64,000 nt of DNA, taken from NCBI RefSeq assembly GCF_028583425.1, contig NC_072793.1, positions 62,129,028 to 62,193,027 on the forward strand, given 5' to 3'. Positions 27,001-33,285 of the stretch are shown here, piece after piece (position 1 is the first letter of the stretch; every line of letters begins with the position of its first letter). The position numbers and the translations under genes were made by a program. This stretch comes from Eublepharis macularius. Its lineage: Eukaryota; Chordata; Lepidosauria; Squamata; Eublepharidae. Below the pieces are notes generated by a model. The model was given only the letters and a program-made list of their open reading frames with translations, had not been told where the DNA came from and did not search any database.

Positions 27001-27953
27001 GGGGGGGCGGGGAGACGACATCCCTTCACTTCTCTCTCTGCATTCCCGGTAAGAGAGTCTAAGCTCTATACCCTTTCCTCCAAATGAGGGCCACCACTGC
27101 ATTGTGATTTCTGCACGCAAGGCGCATGAAAAAGATCGCAGAAGGGGAGCTGAAGAGGAGAACCCTCCTCGGTCACTTGCATCATGGCATGGGTCTCTGG
27201 AGAAAAACGGGACTCCACAGTTCGGCTCGCTTTTACTTGCCCCGGCGCGTTTAAACTGTTCTTTCCCCTGCTCCGATCCAATGCAAACCCCGCAGCATCT
27301 TTTGAACTTACACATCCACCCCACCTTTTGCCTCCAGAATTAGGTATAAAGTTAAAGGATTAGAGCTGACCAGTTTTGCAACGTCTCCGGTGCTCCCAGT
27401 TATTAAAGCCTGGGGCGGGGGGGGGAGCCGTTTTCCGATTACAATCATTTGCTCTAACTTCTACACTGATGCTATATTTCTACCTGCGCTTGGTTTCTTT
27501 TGCCTATTTAAGGAGCTCGCCCGGGTGGAAGAGCAGCGAGGCGCCTGCCTCCAGAGTTCAAATAGGGGAACACGTGCTTGGCGAGCGAGAGCTTCCAAAG
27601 CGGGGGGGAGAACGACCTTTCTATCTTCTTGCTGTGATTCGGGCTTGTGTCACCCCTCTTCGTAAAAGAACGAAGCCCATCCCAGGGCAGCGCACGTCAT
27701 AATCCAGATTGGACAGAAACGGAACGCTAACGGTAGGAGACTACACCGGCTTCCTAACGAAAACGCCTTCCGAGGTCCCGCTGCTGGGGGAGAACCACGT
27801 ACCTGTGTCTTGCAAAGACAGCCGCCCTTTTTGCTGCGGGGCTCTGTCTTGGGCACCTTCCGGAGGGTTGGTGGCTTCTGTGCTCACGACTGGCTCAAAG
27901 CTTGCAAAGACCAACGCCAGGGTAACTAATTTCCCTAACCGCTCTGCACACAT
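8690..27953 (-). CDS. STC2: Stanniocalcin-2, whole coding span (four exons, 299 aa)
   Basis: The four exons 27953-27803, 25644-25502, 20249-20038 and 9083-8690 join in frame to 299 residues (human STC2, from memory, has 302). Every junction has GT/AG. Internal exons of 143 and 212 bp match the stanniocalcin gene plan. Stanniocalcin-2 is a secreted disulfide-linked glycoprotein hormone. It inhibits the metalloproteinase PAPP-A and so limits release of IGF from IGFBPs; it also acts in phosphate/calcium handling and the unfolded protein response (known of the family). Visible here are a hydrophobic signal peptide (about residues 1-24), an N-N-S glycosylation sequon at N73, Cys120 (the residue reported to bond PAPP-A) and Cys211 (dimer cysteine), all at human numbering. 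The C-terminal tail is hydrophilic, ends SDIRR, and lacks the paired histidines I recall in the human tail. The gene looks intact. Identity as STC2 rather than STC1 rests on the MCAERLG start, the ATNPPEG segment and the tail. Confidence 0.97.
9995..10247. mobile_element. Foldback MITE with TAGGG termini (STC2 intron 3)
   Basis: Inverted termini share GGCCATTTCCAC-type ends (left GGCCATTTCCACACG, right GTGGAAACGGCC) and CTTACCTTCTGCCGGAA / TTCCGGCAGAAGGTAAG arms. The interior repeats CGCGATTT/GAAGAC motifs in both orientations. The TAGGG ends suggest hAT; no clear 8-bp target duplication is visible. Confidence 0.7.
10275..10490 (-). repeat. tRNA-derived SINE, GGACC-head family
   Basis: The minus strand carries a degenerate tRNA-like head near 10490-10420 and the typical end block GGTATAAGGCAGCTTCATAT. 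The same family is at 39.02-39.22 kb, and its 3' part is at 60.75-60.83 kb. Confidence 0.6.
10491..12251. other. STC2 intron 3 stretch, nothing recognised
   Basis: AT-rich intronic DNA. Open frames here are short and have no family signature. Confidence 0.4.
12252..12480 (-). repeat. 5S-rRNA-derived SINE
   Basis: On the minus strand the head resembles the 3' half of 5S rRNA: AAGTAGGGTCAGC, then ATACTTGAATGGGAGACCGCC, close to the 5S block TTAGTACTTGGATGGGAGACC. It is followed by the GAGGAAGGCAAGAGTAAACCAC body. This matches SINE3-type squamate elements. It is not a functional 5S gene, because the internal control region is degenerate. Confidence 0.75.
12481..15842. other. STC2 intron 3 stretch, nothing recognised
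   Basis: AT-rich intronic DNA without a repeat I can name. The open frames (for example 13601-13972 minus and 14230-14577 plus) lack domains and are judged chance. Confidence 0.4.
15843..15935 (+). repeat. Short Penelope-like terminal fragment, variant family
   Basis: It has a hammerhead-like order AGACGA, a GAGT/ACTC stem, GAAA, then GCTTACACCCTGAAAATCTTG and GTTAGTCTCTAAGGTGCCACTG. This is related in layout to the copies at 18.9, 43.1, 56.1 and 61.4 kb but is a distinct subfamily. GACTAGCAG and its reverse complement CTGCTAGTC bound it. Confidence 0.45.
16035..17170 (+). mobile_element. Decayed L2 LINE split by a MITE
   Basis: Reverse-transcriptase C-terminal pieces are readable: GVPQGAILFTRLFNVY near 16190, then LLLEKQVNAVAKKAFYQLRL, LDYYNALHIGLP-like and LQSFHWLPISHQVKFKV up to about 17075. 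Frameshifts and stops break it. A 232-bp foldback MITE sits inside at 16309-16540. The L2 copy at 49.1 kb shows the uninterrupted sequence. Confidence 0.85.
16309..16540. mobile_element. Foldback MITE, copy 1 (inside L2)
   Basis: It has long inverted arms: GGCCAGGCTACAAGTGAC at the left, its complement at the right, plus TCAAGTTTTGATGGGAAATG and its complement further in. It is flanked by CTCAG/GTCAG (4 of 5 match), a probable short target duplication. It interrupts an L2, so it is younger than that L2. Confidence 0.8.
17630..18185 (+). mobile_element. 3' end of an R4-like LINE
   Basis: The translation around 17850-18090 reads CTCAQQDIETLEHVFLYCTYYC followed by VIETVVKFLYLASMRR, interrupted 5' by stops. 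The CAQQ-ETLEHVFLYC pattern matches the C-terminal end of the element at 56.74-57.90 kb (ETIEHVLLYY). The 3' end has AATAAA followed by a GTTGCTGCTGCTG repeat. The clade assignment is from general resemblance only. Confidence 0.6.
18460..18565 (+). repeat. L2-type LINE 3' tail
   Basis: It has the block TAATCCACCTTGGATCTCAGTGAGAAAGG followed by TATAAATAAACAAATAAA, the usual end of reptile L2 elements. It may be the end of the L2 at 16-17.2 kb, separated from it by the R4-like insertion. Confidence 0.55.
18937..19112. mobile_element. Palindromic Penelope-like insertion, copy A
   Basis: Two inverted partial copies of one terminal sequence meet at the centre (CTTCGTCAGCTGCATCTGACGAAG). Perfect 12-bp target duplications TTGTTTAGTAAT lie at 18925-18936 and 19113-19124. 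The left arm (minus strand) keeps CTGACGA, a stem and GAAA. The right arm has AAAA in place of GAAA. Confidence 0.75.
19125..20037. other. STC2 intron 3 stretch next to exon 3
   Basis: Intronic DNA with a short ACACAC run near 19430. No gene or repeat family recognised. Confidence 0.4.
20038..20249 (-). CDS. STC2: STC2 coding exon 3 (residues 99-169)
   Basis: The exon is 212 bp, the conserved stanniocalcin size. The acceptor is CTTTTTTCAG/GGGAAA and the donor is CACGA/GTAAGT. It begins GKSFIKDALRC and contains SCISRKCPAI, RECYQKHDLCSA and VIVEMIHFKDLL, the most conserved part of the family. Cys120 lies in SCISRKC and matches by position the cysteine known to form the covalent bond with PAPP-A. 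The last codon (Glu) is split, with its third base in exon 4. Confidence 0.97.
21180..22340 (+). mobile_element. Decayed L2 LINE (STC2 intron 2)
   Basis: It shows a GVPKGPNFPPRLFNIYM-type motif at about 21330-21400 (the L2 PQG box), then an LNALCPVLSLRTT segment near 21850 and ALTLKALNGP-like sequence near 22000. It ends in a TATAAATAAATGC tail. Many stops. Confidence 0.7.
22341..23762. other. STC2 intron 2 stretch, nothing recognised
   Basis: It contains a G-run at about 22478, a TG-rich stretch near 22720 and a direct repeat of GGGCTTAAAAGGGTG around 23311-23345. No coding or mobile signature was seen. Confidence 0.4.
23763..23857. mobile_element. Palindromic MITE (AGTGCAATCCTAAG family)
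   Basis: Near-perfect inverted arms: GCAATCCTAAGAAGATTTACTCC at the left and its relative GGAGTAACTCTGCTTAGGATTGC at the right, around an ATTTCAATGGG centre. Partial copies lie at 39.66-39.71, 41.14-41.19 and 61.32-61.53 kb. Confidence 0.75.
24740..25039 (-). mobile_element. Full-length Sauria SINE
   Basis: On the minus strand it starts GGAGCCCTGTGGCACAGAGTGG (A box region), with GAGTTCGATCC (B box), then the GACTCAGACTTCCATCC and AAAATGAGTACCCAG body. It ends in a TACCTTTACCTTTAC tail. A perfect 15-bp target duplication TGCCCTGCACATTTA lies at 24725-24739 and 25040-25054. The tail resembles the Bov-B LINE 3' end, the supposed partner for retrotransposition (known). Confidence 0.95.
25502..25644 (-). 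CDS. STC2: STC2 coding exon 2 (residues 51-98)
   Basis: The exon is 143 bp, the conserved size in stanniocalcins. The acceptor has a pyrimidine tract and reads TTTTCAG/CTGAAATT; the donor reads GCACAG/GTAAGC. It encodes AEIQHCLVNAGDVGC, then FECFENNSCEIRG and the helix ending AGKFDAQ. It carries Cys56, Cys65, Cys70, Cys76 and a further Cys in EICMTF, which form the family's disulfide core. The N-N-S sequon sits at N73. Residues outside these splice sites in the same frame show no family similarity. Confidence 0.97.
25645..26959. other. STC2 intron 1 stretch, nothing recognised
   Basis: Ordinary intronic DNA leading into the CpG-rich domain. No repeat or exon recognised. Confidence 0.4.
27176..27184 (-). 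promoter_or_regulatory. Candidate ATF4/CARE element in STC2 intron 1
   Basis: The minus strand reads TGATGCAAG, a CARE consensus match about 0.6 kb inside intron 1 within the CpG-rich domain. Function is inferred only. Confidence 0.3.
27803..27953 (-). CDS. STC2: STC2 coding exon 1 (residues 1-50 plus one base)
   Basis: The start was chosen at MCAERLGKLV because this is the conserved STC2 N-terminus. An in-frame upstream ATG seven codons earlier (27974) is not conserved in the family. Residues 1-24 form the signal peptide, with a hydrophobic core LVTLALVFASF. The mature chain begins near TEATNPPEG and the exon ends RLSLQDT. The donor reads CACAG/GTACGT. One base (G) carries over and completes an Ala codon with exon 2. 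Without splicing the frame reads on into intron sequence, so splicing is required. Confidence 0.96.
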
Positions 27954-29128
27954 GGTCCTGCTTTTCCAAGCCACGCCACTTGAAGGCCTTGCACCCTCTC
28001 ACTTCTTTGCAAGTAGGACTAAGAGCGCTGTGGTGCCTCACACGATCCGCACGGGTACAAGTGGCAGAAGTGGCCGGGGAACGGAAGGATGGTGCCTCAA
28101 ATATCCCTGAAAGCTCTGGTGTCACTTGAATGAAGGAGTCGAGCAGATGTTGTCCGCCAACCCGACCAACCGGAGCTTCTATTTCGCTCTGACACCACGC
28201 TCGGGGGGCGGAGCCTGCGCTCAACTACTACACAACCCAGCGAGCAACTATATTTTGGAACCAGAAGTCGTTGCAGGGAGCAGCAGGTTGTAAAAGTATG
28301 CAAGCACCGATTGCAGCTCTACAAAAAAAATGGGGGGGGGGGAGCTAAAACAAGAGCAGGGAGAAGGCAAGTTATTGCAGGCGCGAAGAACACCCGTGGA
28401 GCGTTGTAAAGGTCCCAGCCCATTAGTGCACCAGTAATACTGTGGTGGTTGGAGATAGAGAATATACCGTCAAGTTGTAGTCGTCTCGTGGCGACCGACC
28501 CTGACGAGCACGGGCTAAACCGCTTGGGGTTGTTTAGCAGACAGAAAAAAAAATTGGCCATTTACGTCCAGCAATTTAGGCATCTATTCCTTTGGCCATC
28601 TATGAAAAAGATAGCCTCCCCCTCCCTTTTGTAAAGCACGACTGAACCGGTATGTACGAGCGATGCGAAGGCAGGAAGGCTTTCGAGCAGGCGACTAAGG
28701 GGGCTTGGCAGCGCACGTACATGCAAAGCGGTATTTGCACGTGTTGCCTAGAGAGGAAACGCTCGGGGTCTGATTTTACTCTCCCAAAAGGAAAACTTTC
28801 TCTTTAGGAATAAACCTGAGCCCCCACATATCAGGAACGGTAATTGCATTATTACGTGATTTGTTAACCTCGATAAATTTTCTTTGCTCACTCACACGGA
28901 AGAAACACGTTCTCAAACCCTACCTAAAACACTATCGGCAGAGAAAATGATTTGCCAAAGCAGTATCATATGCGGTGTGTGTGAAAGATTTGATATGAAT
29001 GCTCCTTCTCTATCTGTCCCCCCCTCCTGTTCCCCCAGCATTTCAACTTTACATCTTGAAGCAATCCGCCGGGTTTGGGGGAGGCTGGGTGGGAGCAGAG
29101 TCTTCCCTTGTGCAACCCCACCGCAGCA

Positions 29129-29137
29129 GTTGCATCA
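29129..29137 (-). promoter_or_regulatory. Candidate ATF4/CARE element upstream of STC2
   Basis: The minus strand reads TGATGCAAC, matching the C/EBP-ATF response element consensus TGATGNAAN. It lies about 1.18 kb upstream of the STC2 ATG. STC2 is a known target of the PERK-ATF4 stress pathway. A match this short can occur by chance. Confidence 0.35.
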
Positions 29138-29720
29138 GCTCTGGCTTTTGTGCTCCGTCGGCTTTTTTGTCAGACAGGGTCCGAGCCTGCATTCCTTTCG
29201 TGCGTATGCAGCCATCCGCATTAAGGTACGGCTTTAGGGCGGGAACCTTCTTCCCTCTCCCGGCGCATTGGTGCCTTCGGGATTCCCACCTCAAGCCTTC
29301 CGGCTGAGCAACTCGACGGCAGCTACCGGCCAAAGCTCCCCCCGCCCCTCCCGCCCGGGTGGAGGAAGCGCTGGAGGCTCCAGCAGGTGATGGGGTTGTG
29401 CGGGGCGCTCCCGACGCCCCAGCTGCAGCAATCGACCATCCATGTTTCATCAGACGCGACGCCAGCCTCCTACGACTTCTTGGAGGCAAGCGCGCCTCGC
29501 AGTGCCCTGCCTGGCTGGCGGTTGGAGCTTCGCAAGCCGACAGGGAGGAGGAAGAGGAGGAGGGCGGATCTAGACGCTCTTGGTTAGGGACAGCCGTCTT
29601 CTCAGGAGGGCAAGGGAGGAATGTCTCCAGCTGTTGCTGCTGCGCCCCTCTTGCGTCCAGCTGTCAAAATGCACTTGAGAAAATCCACTCACACCTCCTG
29701 AAGTGAAGGGTGCCCCTGGG

Positions 29721-30834
29721 AGGGAGACGTGACGCTCCACCACACCGCCATGGAGGACCCCTCCCCCCTTTTCTCAACGCCTTTCAGCTTCCCTTATAGA
29801 AACCTCCTTTCCCTTCAATACCGTCTCTTGAGCATTTGATTGTCCGTTAAGTTTCTTTGTTGATGTTTTTGGAGGCCAAGCTGTTGCGAAGGAATCAGGC
29901 TAGCGTAATTCTGCAAGATTATGTGAGAAACTGGCTGTTTAGCATGCATATATTTATAATTAAGAATGCGGGAATTCTAGTCTTGCCTTCCTACATTAAA
30001 AAAAAACACCAAACCCTGTGCACAATGGTTTTTCTTTCAGTTACATGGACGTATCACTTAAAAAAAATGTACTGATTTTTCTAGAATGACCCATGTCTGT
30101 GGAATATCTAAGGGTTGGAGTAAGTATATATTTGTGTGTGTTTGATAGCCATTATGTAAGCAACACACAATGTGTAATAAAATAGTTAAAAACTGTTAAT
30201 ATGTATTTTTACCCCTTGCCACAAAAGCTAGTGGAAGGGGTTTTACAACCCTTCTTTAAAAGGTTTGGAATGTAAGACCTTGAGTGAATTCACCAACTAT
30301 ATGTAATTGAGAAAGATATGTAACACCTTCCTTGTTTCCAGATAAGTAGGGAGTCTCACTTTATGGATTAAACCTTTTTGACAAAGCCAATGTCAAGGAG
30401 GACTAGCCTGTTCTTAAAGGTGTGCTAGAAAGCACAAGTCATGGGAAACACATCAGACCAGAAGTAGCTGGAAAGTCCCATCTCTAGTGTTGCTTCTAAC
30501 CCGGCCAGCTTCCAGTATGAACCAAGAGTACGTCATAAAATCCTTACAATATTGCAGTGGGTTATGAGGCACAGTCCGTTCACATTTAGCTGCCCTCTGC
30601 TGAGGCTGGTAAAAACAGCTGAAGTAGTGTGCTCTCAGGGTACAGTTTATAGAACAGGTGGATTAACTAGGGGAGAAAAGGAAGAACTGAGTATAGGAGT
30701 AGGGGCCATATAAGAGTCCCAGAGACTGAATGAACAGCTGCTAAATCAAGAGTCTTACTCCATAGGACTTTTGATTTAGCAGGACTGAGTAGGGCTGGGA
30801 AGCACTATGCAGTTGGATGTACTGCAAAGTCTAT
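29721..30834. other. Intergenic stretch upstream of STC2
   Basis: AT-rich DNA between the promoter domain and a MITE. Nothing recognised. Confidence 0.4.
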
Positions 30835-31068
30835 GGGCCAAGCTACAACTGATGAATGACACAGGTTGGACAATTGTTAGCTTCCCTCAAGTTTTGATGG
30901 GAAATGTAGGCATCGTAGTCTTCCAGCTTGGCTCTCCAACTGCTGTCCAATGGACTTTTCAACTGTCACTTGTCCAACATTCTGCCAAGCTGCCTACATT
31001 TCCCATCAAAACTTGAAGGAAGCTGACAAGTGTCCAACTAGTGTCAGGTGTCACTTGTAGTTTGGCCC
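30835..31068. mobile_element. Foldback MITE, copy 2
   Basis: Same family as 16309-16540: ends GGGCCAAGCTACAA and TTGTAGTTTGGCCC, inner arms TCAAGTTTTGATGGGAAATG and complement. No clear target duplication. Confidence 0.8.
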
Positions 31069-31161
31069 ATCTCCAGAGTTCTATTAGGCCAGGGCTGTTA
31101 ATGGAGGATCTCTTTCTCTGTTTCTTGTGGTAAAATAGGCCTTTGCTGACAACTTTGGTCC

Positions 31162-31391
31162 TGAATAACAACAACAGCCCTTCAGGATGACTTAACACCC
31201 ACTCAGAGCGGTTTACAAAGTATGCCATTATTATCCCCACAACAAACCACCCTGTGAGGTGGGTGGGGCTGAGAGAGCTAGAAACTGTGATTGACCCAAG
31301 GTCACCCAGCTGGTTTCAAGTGGAGGAGTGAGGAATCAAACCCGGTTCTCTAGAGTCCCGCACTCTTAACCACTACACCAAACTGGCTCTC
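31162..31391 (-). repeat. tRNA-derived SINE
   Basis: On the minus strand the head includes AGTGGTTAAGAGTGCGGG and GGGTTTGATTCC (B-box-like). The tail block CTTTGTAAACCGCTCTGAG and GTTGTTGTTATT lie at the low-coordinate end. Same family as 56486-56732. Confidence 0.75.
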
Positions 31392-32067
31392 TGAAGGCAT
31401 GGATTTCTATGGCCTAATTCAGAATTGCAGAAATAGCACAGAACTGTTCTACTGCAGACTAGATGGGACACCACAATTTTGCAATGCTCTTCCATGTTAA
31501 AAAAACCCCTCCCTGCATCTGGAGATCCATGTGTCAGACAGAAGGGTTCTAATTTGTTTTAAACTTTGGATTAAGAAAGGGGTTAGGCATTTATTGCTCC
31601 ATTCACAGTCCTAAAAACATAGAAGTTAACTTTTGCACCATATGTACCCCAAATAGCACCTTAGTATAAGTATAATGTGAGACTGCTCACGTGGAACTTA
31701 TATTGTGCACGATTTTTATAATAAGAGCAAATGTTAAGAGCTTTAAGTCTAGAATGATCTTGTTTTTGTAAAGGGAAATAGTGGATTTTATGAGCTCTCT
31801 ATATTTGGGAAAGTAAGCAAAATCTGTCTCCAGTTGGGATGAAATTCTCAGGGACTGTAGCCTTGGCTCAGCATATCATCCTTGCAGATTTCATAGAGAT
31901 GGAAGAAAGGTTCCCTGTGTCATGGGCAATTTAAATAAAGCCTTTTACATCTTAAAAAATGGGGTGTTGTCTAGTAAGTTGGTTATCCAGTTGTTATGAA
32001 ATATGAGAACCAGGGAGCTATTTCTATTCTTGGGATATTCTTACATAAAAACATTGAACTGTCTGAA

Positions 32068-32299
32068 AGCCAAGCTACAAGTGATGCCTGACACAGGTTG
32101 GACACTTGTCAGCTTCCCTCAAGTTTTGATGGGAAATGTAGGTGTCCTGGTCTTGCAGCTTGGCTCTCTGATTGCTGTCCAGTGGACTTTTCAACTGTCA
32201 CTTGTCCAACATTCCGCCAAGCTGCCTACATTTCCCATCAAAACTTGAGGGAAGCTGACCAGTGTCCAACCTGTGTCAGGCATCACTTGTAGTTTGGCT
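32068..32299. mobile_element. Foldback MITE, copy 3
   Basis: It is 232 bp, the same length as copy 1. Ends are AGCCAAGCTACAAGTGATG and CATCACTTGTAGTTTGGCT. Perfect 5-bp flanks CTGAA lie at 32063-32067 and 32300-32304. This copy defines the termini best. Confidence 0.85.
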
Positions 32300-32304
32300 C
32301 TGAA

Positions 32305-33285
32305 TGTAGTGGCTAGAATGTTGGACTAGAATCTAGGAGAGCCAGGTTTGAATTCTTGTTCTGTGATGGAAGCTTGCTGGGTGATCTTGGGCCAGTGTCG
32401 TGTATAAGAGGGGTCATGTGAGGGCTTTTCTACTATGTCCTTTCCCAGAGGTCCTTCAGGATCCCTCTCCTGTTCCTTTCAGCCCTGGAGAAGACAAGGG
32501 TACTACTAGCTGCCACCACTCTGGTCTGGGAGTTGAACTTGGGGAGGCCTCAGAGTACCCTCCCTCCTTTCCCTTTTCCAAATAGCACCCCTGTACTTGT
32601 GAGAGTGTTGACAGGTGACAAGTCATGCTTGAGAGGCAAGTACAACAAATTGAACAGGAGCAATCACCAAATAGATGGGAGAAGAAATGCTTGTTAGCAA
32701 CGGTTTAACGGGATACATTTATAACTACTAGGGCAAGATTAACATATAAAGCAGCCAGCAAGAAAATAATAAAGCATCCTAATGCAGCTACTTGAGTTCT
32801 ATCTAGCCCTTCTGGGGTCCAACCCACCTTCCTTGGGTGAGGGAGTCTCTCCTACTAGTAGCTACTTCTCTACCATTCAGCTCCTGGGAAAAGAAAGCTT
32901 TTCCCATGGCCCAGCCTCCTTTGTGCTGAATGGCCATCCTTTCCCCTCCAATTTCATCAGGCTATATCCCAGGCTTGGAGAGCTTCTGGGAAATACAGGC
33001 CCAGTTGAACATTCCCAGCCAAGGCCTCAGGCTTCCAGGTGGTAGAGAGAAGCTGTTTCTCAGGTCTGCAGGCCACTCTACCATTTAGACTTGGGCCTAA
33101 GGCAGGGTTTGAGTTGTAGCACAGGGATCCAGATTAATTACAGTTAGTCACACACACTCAGCCTAACCTACCTCATAGGGTTGTTGTGAGGATAAAATGG
33201 AAGAGGAGAATGATGTAAGCCACTTTGGATCCCTATTGGAGAGAAGGTGGGGTATAAATGAAATGAAATAAAATAAATAAAAAGG
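32305..33285 (+). repeat. tRNA-derived SINE split by a 747-bp insert
   Basis: The 5' half (TAGTGGCTAGAATGTTGGAC, AGGTTTGAATTC, TGATCTTGGGCCAG) ends at 32395. The 3' half (TCACACACACTCAGCCTAACC, GAGGAGAATGATGTAAGCC, GGTATAAATGAAATG) resumes at 33148. Other copies in the window (for example 52.5 kb) run straight through this point. Confidence 0.75.
32396..33142. mobile_element. Probable solo LTR inside a SINE
   Basis: This 747-bp insert begins TGTCGTG and ends TTACA, so it has TG...CA termini. It is flanked by GCCAG/GTTAG, a degraded 5-bp duplication. An internal AATAAAGC occurs near 32769. No internal retroviral genes are seen. It could instead be another insert type, as the flanks match only 3 of 5. 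Confidence 0.4.

Larger units (their letters stand above)
26960..29720 (-). promoter_or_regulatory. STC2: CpG-rich promoter domain of STC2
   Basis: CpG-rich DNA surrounds coding exon 1 and extends about 1.7 kb upstream of the ATG. It is unlike the AT-rich DNA on either side. It has CACGTG boxes at 27571-27576 (intron 1) and 28738-28743 (upstream), and two TGATGCAA matches on the minus strand at 27176-27184 and 29129-29137. I see no convincing TATA box, which fits CpG-island initiation. The 5' UTR and any upstream noncoding exon lie here but cannot be bounded from sequence. The region around 29.04-29.60 kb is separately very GC-rich and could be a second or divergent start. Confidence 0.7.

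Noticed and set aside
29049..29489. 146-codon minus-strand frame rich in Ala, Gly and Arg upstream of STC2
   Set aside because: GC-rich promoter DNA gives such frames by chance. It does not match any STC2 N-terminus or known protein.
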